64,000 bases of DNA from DASRSS01 sp963799045 (GTDB lineage: Bacteria > Actinomycetota > Actinomycetes > Mycobacteriales > Jatrophihabitantaceae): assembly GCA_963799045.1 (NCBI GenBank), contig CAWCVN010000005.1, positions 310,001-374,000 on the forward strand, in the 5' to 3' direction. Position 1 is the stretch's first letter, and the number at the start of each line of letters is the position of its first letter. The notes below the pieces were generated by a model. That model saw nothing but the letters and a program-made list of their open reading frames with translations, was not told the DNA's origin and did not search any database. Position numbers and translations under genes: made by a program. Shown one piece after another: positions 1-9,754 of the stretch.

Positions 1-722
1 AGACCGCGTCGCTGCCCGACGGTGAACCCGAACGAGCCCCGGTGTCGGCCCAGCGTCTCGCCACTCACGGCGTCGACGATCGGGCCTTCCTGCGCTCCGA
101 GTTTCCGCTCGAGGAAGGCGCGGGTGTCGCCGTCGGCGATGAAGCAGATGTCGTGCGAGTCGGGCTTGTCGGCGACGGCCAGGCCGCGCGCGGCCGCCTC
201 GGCGCGCACCTGCTGCTTGGTCGAGCCGCCGAGCGGGAAGATCGCGTGCGCGAGCTGCTGCGGCGTGAGCACGGCGAGCACGTACGACTGATCCTTGGCT
301 GCGTCGACGGAGCGGCGCAGCCGGCCGCCGTCGAGCCGGGCGTGGTGCCCGGTGACCACGGCGTCGAAGCCCAGCGCCAGGGCACGGTCGAGCACCGCCG
401 CAAACTTGATCTTCTCGTTGCAGCGCAGGCACGGATTCGGCGTGCGGCCGGAGGCGTATTCGGCGACGAAGTCGTCGATGACGTCGGCGCGGAAGCGCTC
501 GGCGAGATCCCAGACGTAGAAGGGGATGCCGAGCACGTCGGCGGCACGCCGAGCGTCGTGCGCGTCCTCGACCGTGCAGCAGCCGCGGGCGCCGTGCCGC
601 AGGGTCGCCGGCTGCGCGGACAGCGCCAGGTGGACGCCGGTGACCTCGTGCCCCGCGTCGACCGCACGCGCCGCCGCGACCGCAGAGTCGACCCCGCCCG
701 ACATCGCTGCCAAGACCCTCAT
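1..722 (-). CDS. mnmA: tRNA-specific 2-thiouridylase MnmA (3' end beyond window)
   Basis: ATP-dependent enzyme that thiolates U34 of Lys, Glu and Gln tRNAs using sulfur relayed from a cysteine desulfurase. Reading down from the ATG at 722 gives MRVLAAMSGGVDSAVAAARA, with the SGGVDS pyrophosphatase loop. The nucleophile Cys is in TPNPCLRCN and the second catalytic Cys is in SHDICFI. The frame is open without interruption to the window edge (about 240 residues, ending in FTVGQRRGL), so roughly the last third of the protein is missing. The upstream gene, 11 bases away on the same strand, is a cysteine desulfurase, which is the expected sulfur donor and makes a two-gene thiolation operon. Overlapping ORFs on both strands are shadows. 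Confidence 0.95.
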   Translation of the reverse strand, partial: MRVLAAMSGGVDSAVAAARAVDAGHEVTGVHLALSAQPATLRHGARGCCTVEDAHDARRAADVLGIPFYVWDLAERFRADVIDDFVAEYASGRTPNPCLRCNEKIKFAAVLDRALALGFDAVVTGHHARLDGGRLRRSVDAAKDQSYVLAVLTPQQLAHAIFPLGGSTKQQVRAEAAARGLAVADKPDSHDICFIADGDTRAFLERKLGAQEGPIVDAVSGETLGRHRGSFGFTVGQRRG

Positions 723-733
723 CGGCGCAGTCC

Positions 734-1921
734 TCACCTGGCCAGCACGGAGGTGATGCCCGGCGCGCTGCGCGCGATCCACGGCGGCACCGATCGCATC
801 CAGCACCGCATCGACGTCGGCCGGCGGTGGAGGTGTGGCCCGAGCGAGAAGCGCAGTGAGCTGCGGGCCTGCGTCGGCGAGGCGCCCATCGCCAGCAGCA
901 CGTGCGACGGCTGCGCGACCCCGGCCGAGCAGGCCGACCCGGTCGAGCACTCGATCGCCGCGCGCGTCGAGCAGCATCAGCAGCGAGTCGCCCTCGCAGC
1001 CGGGAAAGGACAGGTGCGCGATGCCGGGCAGCCTGCTCGGACGGATGGCCGTTGACGACGACGTCGGGCAGCTGGGCGCGCACCCCGTCGACGAGCCGGT
1101 CGCGCAGTGCGGCGACCCGCACCGCCACGTCGTCGCGCCGCTGGACCGACAGCGCCGTCGCCGACGGCCAGTCCTGCGATGCTCGGGACGTCGAGCGTCC
1201 CGGAGCGGACGTCACGCTCCTGGCCGCCGCCGTGCAGCAGCGGCATGCAGTCGACCTCCCGGCGCAGCAACAGCGCGCCCGCGCCGTACGGGCCACCGAG
1301 CTTGTGCCCGGTAAGGCTCAGCGCGTCGACTCCGCACGCGGCGAAGTCCACGGGCATCGAGGCCGACGGCCTGTACCGCGTCGGTGTGGATCGGCACGCC
1401 GTACTCGTGCGCGACCTCGGCGAGCTCGGCAATCGGCTGGACGGTGCCGACTTCGTTGTTCGCCCACATCACGCTGACCAGGGCCACCGAGTCGGGGTCG
1501 TCGGCCAGGGTCGCGCGCAGCGCGTCGGGCGAGACTGTCGCACTGCGCGTCCACCGGCAGCCAGCTGACCTCGGCGTGCTCGTGCGCCGCCAGCCACTCG
1601 ACGGTGTCGAGCACCGCATGGTGCTCCACGGCGCTGGCGACGATCGCGGCGGCGCCTCGGGTCGGCCTTGCGGCGCGCCCAGAACAGGCCCTTGACCGCG
1701 AGGTTGTCGGACTCCGTCCCGCCGGCGGTGAACAGGACCTCGGACGGGCGGGCGCCGAGCGCCGCGGCCAGCTCTTCGCGGGACTCCTCGACGCGACGGC
1801 GCGCGCGGCGGCCGGCGCCGTGCAGGGAGGAGGGGTTGCCGAGCTGGCCCATGGCCTCACCGACGGCCGCGATGGCCTCGGGCAGCATGGGGGTAGTGGC
1901 TGCGTGATCCAGATACGGCAT
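734..1921 (-). CDS. cysteine desulfurase (NifS/IscS family), frameshifted as sequenced
   Basis: PLP enzyme that takes sulfur from cysteine as a persulfide, here probably for MnmA. The start at 1921 gives MPYLDHAATTPMLPEAI, the family N terminus. Homology continues through GTESDNLAVKG, EHHAVLDTVEWLA, WANNEVGTVQPI, HTDAVQAVG and the PLP-lysine motif LSLTGHKLGGPYGAG, but in alternating frames. Single-base insertions lie near 1663, 1545 and 1350, and more occur below 1200. The C terminus reads ITSVLAR and stops at 734, just before mnmA. All conserved blocks are present and in order, so sequence error is more likely than a pseudogene. About 390 residues once repaired. The cysteine loop near the C terminus could not be read with certainty. 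Confidence 0.85.
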
Positions 1922-1934
1922 CGTGGCCTCCAGC

Positions 1935-3340
1935 TTACGGCGCGGGCACGCTGACGGGCCGGACGCGTCCGGCGGCGAGGGAACCGAGTGCCGCGACAGC
2001 GCCCATCGCGACGGCGAGCACGGTGAATGCGGCGGTGTAGCCGATGCTCGCCCGCGCTGCGGCGGCGACCAGTATTCCGGCCAGCCCCGTCGTCACCGCG
2101 CTCGCCGTGGCGTCGGCCAGCTGCAGCGCTGCGGAGTCGGCCCCCCGGTCGGCGTCGTTGGTGTACTTGAGCAGCAACACGCTCACCGACGACATCACCA
2201 GCCCGGCGCCGACGCCGGCGACGCCCCAGGCCGGGTAGGCGAGCCAACCGTCCAGGCCGGGTTGCACGGCCAGCACGACCAGCACCGATCGACGTGGCAA
2301 TCGAGGCCCATCCCGGAGCGGACGAGGCGGATACGGCGCGGCAGGTCCTCCCCGGGGTGGTCGCGCCCCTGCCACCAGGAGCCGAGTGCCCAGGCTCAGC
2401 CCGGAACAGGCGAGCGGGAGGCCCGCCAGCGTCGGGCTGTAGTCGATGCTGGACGGTCAGCGCCAGCGGAAGCACCGACTCCATGCCGAAGAAGGCACCC
2501 GCCAGCAGCGCCGCGCAGGGCGATCGGCGCCGGGACGCCGGGCCGGGCGCGGAAGGTGCCGGTCGGCAGCAGCGTCGCCAGCCCCCACAGCATCGCCGCG
2601 ATGCCGGCGACCGCGGCCACCAGGCGGCGCCGCTGACGGGTGCTGGCCGGCCTGCTCGAGCGCGGCGATGCCGGCCGCCACCGCCAGCGCGCGTACGACG
2701 CGGCGCGGGTCGGCGAGGGTGCCGTGGGCGGCGTGTGGGCGCAGGCCGCGCAGCACAGGCAGCATCAGCACCGAGCCGACCACGACGAACGGGGCCAGGC
2801 CGAGGAACACCCAGCGCCAGCTCGCGTGCTGGGTCACGCGCGCCGGAGACCACGGGGCCGACGAGCGAGGGCAGCACCCATGCGGAGGAGATGACGCCGA
2901 ACAGCCTGGGCCGCAGCGACTCCGGGTAGCACTGGCCGATGACGACGTAGGTGGCGGTGATCAGCAGGCCACCGCCGAGGCCCTGGACGACGCGGCCGGC
3001 GACCAGCTGGGCCATCCACGGTGCGGAGCCGGCGAGCACCAGCCCGACGAGGAACGTGAACAGGCCGGCCACGAGCGGCAGCCGCGGTCCCCGGCGCGTC
3101 GCTGATCTGCCCGGCGACGACCATGCCCACGACGTTGGCGACCAGGAAGCCGGTGAACGCCCAGCCGTAGGCGGCCAGGCCGTGCAGCTCGCGCGCCGCG
3201 GTGGGCAGCGCGGCCGACACCGCCATCGCCTCGAAGGCGATCAGCGTGATCAGGATGACGATGCCCGTGCTCGTCGGGCGAAGCGGTCCCCGGAACAACG
3301 ACGGCCGCCGGGCAGCATCAATCGCACCGTCCACCGTCAC
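1935..3340 (-). CDS. MFS transporter, frameshifted as sequenced
   Basis: Multi-pass membrane exporter of the major facilitator superfamily, substrate unknown. Recognisable blocks occur in successive frames. The first is an N-terminal helix with VILITLIAFEAMAVSAALP. Next comes GWAFTGFLVANVVGMVVAGQ, then LVAGRVVQGLGGGLLITATY, typical of the drug:H+ antiporter motif region. The C-terminal part at 1935-2375 holds further helices. The proposed start is the GTG at 3340 (VTVDGAIDAA), 44 bases after the etfA stop. At least four single-base shifts break the frame. About 465 residues when repaired. The layout resembles DHA-type efflux proteins, but the frame damage prevents a finer call. Confidence 0.7.
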
Positions 3341-3383
3341 AGGAACTGGCAACGCCGGCGGCCGCCCCCGAAATTCCCGGGTG

Positions 3384-4341
3384 TCAGCCCTTCCGCTTGG
3401 TGATCTCCTCGGTGAGCTGCGGCGCCACCTGGAACAGGTCGCCCACGACGCCGAAGTCGGCGAGCTCGAAGATCGGCGCCTCCGGGTCCTTGTTGATCGC
3501 CACGATCGTCTTGGACGTCTGCATGCCGGCGCGGTGCTGGATCGCGCCGGAGATGCCGACCGCGATGTACAGCTGGGGCGACACCGTGACACCGGTCTGG
3601 CCCACCTGCATGGTGTGCGGCACCCAGCCGGCGTCGACGACGGCGCGCGAGGCGCCGACGGCGGCGCCGAGCGAGTCGGCCAGGTTCTCGATGATCGTGA
3701 AGTTGTCGGCGTTGCCGATGCCGCGACCCCCGGAGACGACCACCGAAGCGTCGGTGAGCTGGGGGCGCGAGCCCTTCTTCTCCGCCACCGACTCGACGAT
3801 CTTGGCCGACTTGGCCGCCTCGGACAGCTCGACCGAGACCGCGACCTCCTCAGCCGGCGCCGGCAGCGGCCTCGGGGGCCACCGAGTTCGGCCGCAGCGT
3901 GATCACCGGCGTTCCGTTGCTGACCTTGGACTGCACGGTGATCGCGCCGCCGAAGATCGACTGGGTCGCCCCGTCGGCGGCGACGGCGACCGCGTCCGTG
4001 AGCACGCCCGACTCGATCTTGAAGGCCAGCCGCGCGGCGACCTCCTTGTTCTCGGCCGTGGAACTGACCAGTACCGCGGCCGGGGACGCCTGCCCGACGA
4101 CCGCGGCCAGCGCCTCGGCCTTCGGGGCCACGGAGTAGCCGCCGATGTCGTCGCTCTCGGCGACGTAGATCTTCGCCGCGCCGTACTCGCTCAGCGTCGC
4201 CTTCAGCGCCGCCGCGGTGCCCGGGGCACCCACGACGACGGCCGCGGGCTCACCGAGCGCACGGGCGGCGGTGAGCAGCTCGAGCGTCGACTTCTTCACC
4301 GCGCCGTCCGCGGAGTCGACCAGAACCAGAACCTCTGCCAT
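3384..4341 (-). CDS. etfA: electron transfer flavoprotein alpha subunit, one frameshift
   Basis: FAD-binding subunit of the ETF heterodimer, which carries electrons from acyl-CoA and other dehydrogenases towards the quinone pool. The N terminus MAEVLVLVDSADGAVKKSTL and the C-terminal FAD domain (VVSGGRGIG, VGQTGVTVSPQLYIAVGISG, INKDPEAPIFELADFGVVGD) are both canonical. They are joined after one extra base near 3860, in the linker between domain I and the FAD domain. The locus is 958 bases, that is 3n+1, which fits one insertion. About 318 residues. It follows etfB by 30 bases. Confidence 0.92.
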
Positions 4342-4371
4342 GTCAATTTCTCCCTAGTCCGCGACGGCGAG

Positions 4372-5155
4372 TCAGATGAGCTTCTTGGAGGCGAGGAAGT
4401 CGGCGATGGCTGACGCCGCCGTCGCCCTCGTCCTTGACCTTCTGACCGGCCGCACGCGGCGGTGCGTTCTCGAACGAGACGACCTCGGTCCAGGCGCCGG
4501 CCAGGCCGACCTCGCCGGCCTCGACACGCCAGGTCGCCCAGCGACTTGACGTCGATCGGCTTGCTCTTCGCGGCCATGATGCCCTTGAACGACGGATAGC
4601 GCGGGTCGTTGATCTTCTCGACGACGCTGATCACCGCCGGGGTGGACCCCTGCGACCTTCTCGTAGCCGAAGTCGGTGACCCGCTCGATCGTCACGGTCG
4701 AACCGTCCACGGTCGACCTTGCGCGCGTGCGTGAGCTGCGGCGCGCCGAGCGCCTCGGCGAGCAGCGCCGGAACGACCGCCGACCGCGAGTCGGTGGCCT
4801 CCGAGCCGGCGATCGCGACGTCCCACTCGACGGTGCCCAGCGCCTTGGCGATCACCTTGGCGGTCGCGATGGCGTCCGAACCGTGCAGGGCCTCGTCGCT
4901 GACGTGGACGGCCTTGTCGGCGCCCATCGCGAGTGCCTTGCGGATCGACTCGGTGGCGCGCTCCGGGCCGACGGTCAGGATGGTGACCTCGCCGTCGTGC
5001 GCCTCCTTCAGGCGCAGCCCCTCCTCGATCGCGAACTCGTCGATGTAGTTGATCACCGGGTCGACGGCCGCGCGGTCAATCGTGTTGTCCGCGGGGTTGA
5101 GCTTGCGCTCGGCCTCCGTGTCCGGCACCTGCTTGACCAGCACCACGATATTCAT
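4372..5155 (-). CDS. etfB: electron transfer flavoprotein beta subunit, frameshifted as sequenced
   Basis: AMP-binding subunit of ETF, partner of etfA downstream. The start at 5155 gives MNIVVLVKQVPDTEAERKL and is preceded by a GGAG ribosome binding site. The AMP-loop region GPERATESIRKALAMGADKA and the block VAIAGSEATDSRS are intact. After LTHARKV the frame breaks at about 4712, 4645, 4545 and 4430, each explained by one extra base. The repaired C terminus reads ADFLASKKLI and stops at 4372. Four insertions in 300 bases inside an otherwise perfect essential gene point to sequence error. About 260 residues when repaired. Confidence 0.92.
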
Positions 5156-5411
5156 ACTCGCTCCACCAGCTGTCGCTGTCGCTCGACGTTCATGCGTTCG
5201 CTGACCTTCCAGTTCAGTGTCCCGCGCGCACGTGCTGCGGGCGGTAGGCGGATCGCGCAGGGCTGATCGCCTCGGCACCCCGGCTCACCGGGGATGGACT
5301 ACTCGTAACACTCTGCCTAAGTTACCCACCAGTAGCAATATGACGGAGGTCTCGCCGGGTTCAGCATGGCAAACACCCCCCGCCGCGCCGCATCCGGGTA
5401 CGGAGGTATTC
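5156..5411. promoter_or_regulatory. divergent intergenic region between etfB and the SMP-30-like gene
   Basis: This 256-base region must hold promoters for the etfBA operon (minus) and for the hydrolase gene (plus). An inverted repeat GTAAC-N11-GTTAC lies at 5305-5325, and a second imperfect repeat, TTACCCACCAGTAG, begins at 5322. Short TAC/GTA dyads of this kind are typical operators for TetR-type regulators of fatty-acid genes, which would suit etf, but this is inference only. No clear -10/-35 pair stood out. Confidence 0.3.
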
Positions 5412-6407
5412 ATGCCCAAGCCACCCATCCAGCCGGTCGTCTGGCAGCCGCCGCCGGCCCCGCCCCGATCGCGACAGACGTCGAGCGGCACCTTCGCGCT
5501 GGACGTCTTCGACCTGCCCGGCGCCGGCCCCGAGGACGTCGTCCTCGCCGACGACGGTCACGCGTTCGCGGGGCTCAACGACGGCCGCATCCTGCGCATC
5601 TCCCCCGACGGTGCGCACGTCGATGTCGTGGCCGACACCGGCGGCCGCCCGCTCGGCGTCGAGATCGACCCCGACGGCGAGCTGCTGGTGTGCGACGCGC
5701 GGCTGGGCGTGCTGCGCGTGGACGCTCGGTCGAACCGGGTGACCACCCTCGTGGACCGGATCGGCGGCGCCCCGATGCTGTTCTGCAACAACGGTGCCAT
5801 CGCGGCCGACGGCACCAGCTACTTCACCGACAGCTCGACGAAGTTCGGCATCGACCACTACAAGGGCGAGCTATTGGCGCACTCCGGCACCGGGCGGCTG
5901 TTCCGCCGGACACCGGACGGGTCTGTCGACCTGCTGGCCGACGGCTTCCAGTTCGCCAACGGTGTCGCGCTCGCCCCCGACGAGTCGTGGATAGCTGTCG
6001 CCGAGACCGGCGCCTACTGCCTGGACCGCATCTGGCTGACCGGCCCGAAGGAGGGCCGCCGCGAGAGGTTGGTCGACAACCTCCCGGCTTTCCCCGACAA
6101 CATCTCCACCGGCTCCGACGGCCTGATCTGGGTCGCGCTACCCAGCCCACGGGACCGCATCCTCGACGCGCTCGCACCGCGCGCGCCGGTGTTGCGCAAG
6201 ATCGCCTGGGCGCTGCCCGACGCGCTGCAGCCGAAGGAGGGCAGGACGGTCTGGGTGCAGGCCTACGACGCCCAGGGCGGGCTGGTCCACGACCTGCAGA
6301 CGACTCACGAGCGCTTCTTCATGGCCACCGGCGTACGAGAGCGCGACGGCGTCGTCTGGCTCGGCTCGCTGACCGCGCCGACCGTCGCCCGGATCGTCCT
6401 GCCGTAG
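5412..6407 (+). CDS. strictosidine synthase/SMP-30-like six-bladed propeller hydrolase
   Basis: Predicted calcium-dependent lactonase or esterase of the SMP-30/gluconolactonase/strictosidine-synthase superfamily. The ATG at 5412 is chosen because a perfect GGAGGT lies at 5402-5407; longer upstream readings lack a ribosome binding site. The 331-residue product repeats the propeller pattern (GVEIDPDGELLVCDARLG, ADGTSYFTDSSTKFG, ANGVALAPDESWIAVAET, PAFPDNISTGSDGLIWVA). The block FPDNISTGSDG is a family hallmark supplying metal-site residues. It has no signal peptide. It stands alone between divergent etf genes and the peptide-utilisation island, so its substrate is unknown. Confidence 0.8.
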   Translation: MPKPPIQPVVWQPPPAPPRSRQTSSGTFALDVFDLPGAGPEDVVLADDGHAFAGLNDGRILRISPDGAHVDVVADTGGRPLGVEIDPDGELLVCDARLGVLRVDARSNRVTTLVDRIGGAPMLFCNNGAIAADGTSYFTDSSTKFGIDHYKGELLAHSGTGRLFRRTPDGSVDLLADGFQFANGVALAPDESWIAVAETGAYCLDRIWLTGPKEGRRERLVDNLPAFPDNISTGSDGLIWVALPSPRDRILDALAPRAPVLRKIAWALPDALQPKEGRTVWVQAYDAQGGLVHDLQTTHERFFMATGVRERDGVVWLGSLTAPTVARIVLP

Positions 6408-6510
6408 CGCAGCCGCGGGCTGCCGGTTGTCCGCCCGGATGGAGATGGCGGGTCAGCCTCGTCATCCCGGACGAATACGCACCGGCACGTGCCGACCTAC
6501 GGTGGCCCGC

Positions 6511-7902
6511 ATGGCGACTTTGAACGAGATCAAGGCGTGGATCGACGATCGGCTTCCCGGACTCCTCGACGAGCACCACGTGCCGGCGGCCGCGGTCGCC
6601 GTCTCGGCCCATGGCGAGGTGATCGACCACGCCGCGGGCGTGCTGAACAAGGCAACCGGTGTACAGGCCACCACCGACTCGATCTTCCAGGTCGGCTCGA
6701 TCACCAAGGTCTGGACCGCGACGCTGGTCATGCAGCTGGTCGACGAGGGCAAGCTCGAGCTCGACCGGCCGTTGCACGATTACGTACCGGAGTTCGTGAT
6801 CGCCGACGACGCCGCCGCCTCGTCGCTCACTGTCCGCCAGCTGCTGTGCCACACTGCCGGCTTCGAGGGCGACATCTTTACCGACACCGGGCCGGGTGAC
6901 GACTGCGTGGAGAAGTACGTCGCGACGCTCGGCGACGTACCCCAGCTGTTCGCGCCTGGCGAGATGTTCTCGTACAACAACGCGGGCTTCTGCACGCTCG
7001 GCCGGCTAGTCGAGGTGCTGCGCGGCAAGCCCTTCGACGCCTGCATGCGCGAGCACCTGCTCACCCCGCTCGGGCTGACCCACGCGGCGAACGGGCCCTA
7101 TGAGGCCATCCTGTTCCGCGCCGCCGTCGGGCACCTCGAGCCCGAACCCGGTGCCGACCCGCAGCCCGCTCCCGTGTGGGCGCTGGCCCGGTCGAACGCC
7201 CCGGCCGGCTCGATGCTCACGATGCAGGCGAGAGACCTGCTCGCGTTCGCCCAGATGCACCTCAACGGTGGCACCGCCGCGGACGGCACGGCTGTACTCA
7301 GCCCGGCGAGCGTCAAGGCGATGCAGCAGCGCCAGGTCGAGCTGCCGAGGCTGCGCATCATGGGCGACGCGTGGGGCCTGGGATGGGAGATCTTCGACTG
7401 GTCCGGTGGTCCGGTGATCGGGCACGACGGCAACACGATCGGGCAGGCCGCGTTCCTGCGGATCGTCCCGGGCAAGGACGTCGCCGTGGCGCTGTGCACG
7501 AACGGCGGCGATGCCCTCGCGGTGTACCAGGAGCTGTTCGGCCACGTGCTCAGGGAGCTCGCCGACGTGCAGCTGCCGCCGTACCCGAGCCCGTCCGGCC
7601 AGCGGTCGCCCATCGACGCCTCGCGGTATGTCGGCGCCTACTCCTCCCGCATGTTCGACAACGTGGTCAGCCAGGACGCCGACGGCCTGGTCTGGCTCGA
7701 CCAGACGCCGAAGGGACTGGCGGCGGACATGGGCATGCCGCACCGGCGCATCGAGCTCGTCGCGTACGACGGCGACACGCTGCTCGCCGCCGAGGCCGAG
7801 CAGGGCCTGCACATGCCGCACGCGTTCGTCGGCGACGACGGCGCGGGGCACGCGCTGTTCCTGCACACCGGCCGGGCCGACCGCCGCGTCGCCGGATCGT
7901 GA
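6511..7902 (+). CDS. serine hydrolase, beta-lactamase class C / D-aminopeptidase fold
   Basis: Penicillin-binding-protein-fold serine hydrolase of 463 residues. The nucleophile motif SxxK is in QVGSITKVWTA, the tyrosine motif is YNN in MFSYNNAGF, and the third motif is HDG in IGHDGNTIG. A C-terminal extension after about residue 370 resembles the lipocalin-like tail of EstB/D-aminopeptidase relatives. No signal peptide is evident, so it is probably cytoplasmic, unlike a true resistance beta-lactamase. Two close paralogues lie in the same cluster (the C-terminal half of the fusion at 15424-18808, and 22042-23423), which suggests peptide or D-amino-acid amide hydrolysis. ATG 6511 is favoured over the in-frame start at 6427, whose extension is low-complexity. 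Confidence 0.82.
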   Translation: MATLNEIKAWIDDRLPGLLDEHHVPAAAVAVSAHGEVIDHAAGVLNKATGVQATTDSIFQVGSITKVWTATLVMQLVDEGKLELDRPLHDYVPEFVIADDAAASSLTVRQLLCHTAGFEGDIFTDTGPGDDCVEKYVATLGDVPQLFAPGEMFSYNNAGFCTLGRLVEVLRGKPFDACMREHLLTPLGLTHAANGPYEAILFRAAVGHLEPEPGADPQPAPVWALARSNAPAGSMLTMQARDLLAFAQMHLNGGTAADGTAVLSPASVKAMQQRQVELPRLRIMGDAWGLGWEIFDWSGGPVIGHDGNTIGQAAFLRIVPGKDVAVALCTNGGDALAVYQELFGHVLRELADVQLPPYPSPSGQRSPIDASRYVGAYSSRMFDNVVSQDADGLVWLDQTPKGLAADMGMPHRRIELVAYDGDTLLAAEAEQGLHMPHAFVGDDGAGHALFLHTGRADRRVAGS

Positions 7903-7994
7903 TCTCCGCATGAGCAGCGCGGCCCGCTGAGTCACCGCCACCGGCCTCGCGCGCAGCGATCTCGGTGGTTGATACGAGCAGCCGCCCGATACCT

Positions 7995-8024
7995 GGTGCG
8001 GGCGCACAAAGACGCACCCGCACC
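7995..8024 (+). terminator. GC-rich hairpin upstream of the solute-binding protein gene
   Basis: Arms GGTGCGGG (7995-8002) and CCCGCACC (8017-8024) are perfect complements with a 14-base loop. The hairpin sits 92 bases after the serine hydrolase stop and 44 bases before the next start. It could terminate the first gene or act in the 5' leader of the second. There is no T-tract. Confidence 0.4.
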
Positions 8025-8067
8025 GGCACGGGCAGGCTGCGGGCTACACACCGGCACAGGAGGCCCG

Positions 8068-9666
8068 ATGAAACCCGTCCTCACCATCGCCGCAGTCGGC
8101 GCTCTCACGCTGTCTCTGGCTGCGTGCGGGAGCTCCGGCCCGAAGGGCGGCACGGCCGCCAGCACGCCCAAGTACGTCAACGGCAAGACCCTCACGATGG
8201 TGCTCAGCGCGGACCCGGGCAGCCTGGACCCCGACTTCACCTCGCTCGGCGTCACGTACCAGGTGGACCAGTTCCTGTACGACTCGCTCGTCAACTTCGA
8301 CAGCAAGGGCAACGCCGAGGCGGGGCTGGCCGCGAAGTGGACGGACAGCCCGACGAAGGCGACGTTCACGCTGCGCCAGGGCGTGACCTGCTCGGACGGC
8401 AGCGCGCTGACCGCGAGCGTCGTGGCCGACAACATCAACTTCGTCGCCGACCCGGCGAACAAGTCGACCAGGATCGGCGTGTTCGTCCCCCCGGGCGCGA
8501 AGGCGACCGCCGACGACACCACCGGCACGGTCACCGTCACCATGACCACACCGACCGCGTTCCTCGCCCGGACCGTGGGCGGCCTGCAGATCGTGTGCGG
8601 CAACGGAATGAAGGACCGCGGCAGCCTCAAGGAGGGCGCGGACGGCACCGGCCCGTACACGCTGACCAACGCCGCGCCCGGAACCCAGTACGAACTAACC
8701 AAGCGCGCCGGCTACACGTGGGGGCCGGGGAACTACGACGCAAGCAAGCCGGGCCTGCCGGCGAAGGTCGTGCTGAAGGTGGTCGCCAACGAGAGCACCG
8801 CGGCGAACCTGCTGCTGTCGAACCAGGTCAACATGGCCCAGATCGTCGGACCGGACAAGCAGCGGCTGGAGGCCAAGAGCCTCTTCTCACAGAAGGTGCT
8901 CGCGCCGCTGGGTGAGCTGTGGTTCAACCACAAGGCCGGGGAGCCCACCTCGGACGAGACGGTGCGCAAGGCGCTGCTGCAGGCGCTCGACCTCAAGCAG
9001 CTCGGCCAGGTGGTCAGCGGCGGCAGCGGTACCGACCCGACGGGCATGGTCGCGTTCGGGATGAGCCCGTGCAGCCAGAACAGCGTCACCGGCAACCTGC
9101 CGAGCAACGACGTCGCCGCGGCGAAGTCCGCGCTCGACTCCGCCGGCTGGACCGCCGGCTCCGGCGGGGTGCGGACCAAGGGGGGTAAGAAGCTGGCAAT
9201 CACCTTCGATTACCCGACCTCGTTCGGGACCACGATGGAGTCGGGCGCCGAACTCGTGCAGAAGGCGTGGCAGGCGATCGGCGCGCAGGTCACGATCAAG
9301 GGCCTGACGACGGCGCAGATCGGCCAGCAGATCCTCGCCGCACAGGGGCAGTGGACCTCCGGCATCATCCCGCTCGGCGTTCCGCTGCCGTCGCAGCTGG
9401 TGCCGTTCCTGTCCGGGCCGGGCGCGCCGAACGGCTCGAACTTCAGCGACATCCAGAACAGCGACTACTCCGCCGACGTGCAGAAGGCGGCCACCGCCTC
9501 CGGCACGGCTGGCTGCCCGGACTGGGCCGCCGCGGAGGCCGCCCTGTTCCAGCACGCGGACGTGGCGCCGTTCGTGAACTCGGCCGTCCCGATCTTCGCT
9601 CAGGGAGCCACCTTCGAGCTCACTCAGGGATCGGTCGCCCCGACCTCGATCCGGATGCTCGGCTGA
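8068..9666 (+). CDS. peptide ABC transporter substrate-binding lipoprotein (family 5)
   Basis: Extracytoplasmic receptor of a DppA/OppA-type importer, 532 residues. The ATG at 8068 has a CAGGAGG site at 8057-8063. The signal sequence MKPVLTIAAVGALTLSLAAC ends in a lipobox with the lipid-bearing Cys. Typical SBP_bac_5 blocks follow: LTMVLSADPGSLDPDF, TFTLRQGVTCSDGSALTASV, GTGPYTLTNAAPG and NHKAGEPTSDETVRKALLQA. The transporter membrane and ATPase genes start at 11344, separated by the oppositely oriented D-aminoacylase gene. Context suggests import of short peptides, perhaps containing D-residues; ligand identity is inference. Confidence 0.9.
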   Translation: MKPVLTIAAVGALTLSLAACGSSGPKGGTAASTPKYVNGKTLTMVLSADPGSLDPDFTSLGVTYQVDQFLYDSLVNFDSKGNAEAGLAAKWTDSPTKATFTLRQGVTCSDGSALTASVVADNINFVADPANKSTRIGVFVPPGAKATADDTTGTVTVTMTTPTAFLARTVGGLQIVCGNGMKDRGSLKEGADGTGPYTLTNAAPGTQYELTKRAGYTWGPGNYDASKPGLPAKVVLKVVANESTAANLLLSNQVNMAQIVGPDKQRLEAKSLFSQKVLAPLGELWFNHKAGEPTSDETVRKALLQALDLKQLGQVVSGGSGTDPTGMVAFGMSPCSQNSVTGNLPSNDVAAAKSALDSAGWTAGSGGVRTKGGKKLAITFDYPTSFGTTMESGAELVQKAWQAIGAQVTIKGLTTAQIGQQILAAQGQWTSGIIPLGVPLPSQLVPFLSGPGAPNGSNFSDIQNSDYSADVQKAATASGTAGCPDWAAAEAALFQHADVAPFVNSAVPIFAQGATFELTQGSVAPTSIRMLG

Positions 9667-9686
9667 CCCCTGCCGAGCAGCCGGAG

Positions 9687-9726
9687 CCGGGCGGCCGGAC
9701 GCGCGACCCGCGTTCCGGCCGCCCGG
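9687..9726. terminator. strong bidirectional terminator hairpin
   Basis: Perfect 12-base arms CCGGGCGGCCGG (9687-9698) and CCGGCCGCCCGG (9715-9726). The loop itself contains ACGCG/CGCGT, which can extend the stem. It lies between the convergent stops at 9666 and 9755, the expected place for a shared terminator. Confidence 0.8.
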
Positions 9727-9754
9727 TGCTGTTTCGTCTTGGGTGGCGGGCCGG

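Noticed and set aside
65..667. Arg/Ser-rich minus-strand ORF inside mnmA
   Set aside because: The adjacent frame reads a full MnmA sequence with all motifs; this is an out-of-frame shadow.
734..5155. Cysteine desulfurase and etfB as pseudogenes
   Set aside because: All conserved blocks are present in order, with only single-base insertions and no substitutions in motifs, stops or deletions of domains.
6511..7902. Antibiotic-resistance class C beta-lactamase
   Set aside because: No signal peptide, a C-terminal lipocalin-like tail, and placement with peptide-utilisation genes point to an esterase/peptidase relative.
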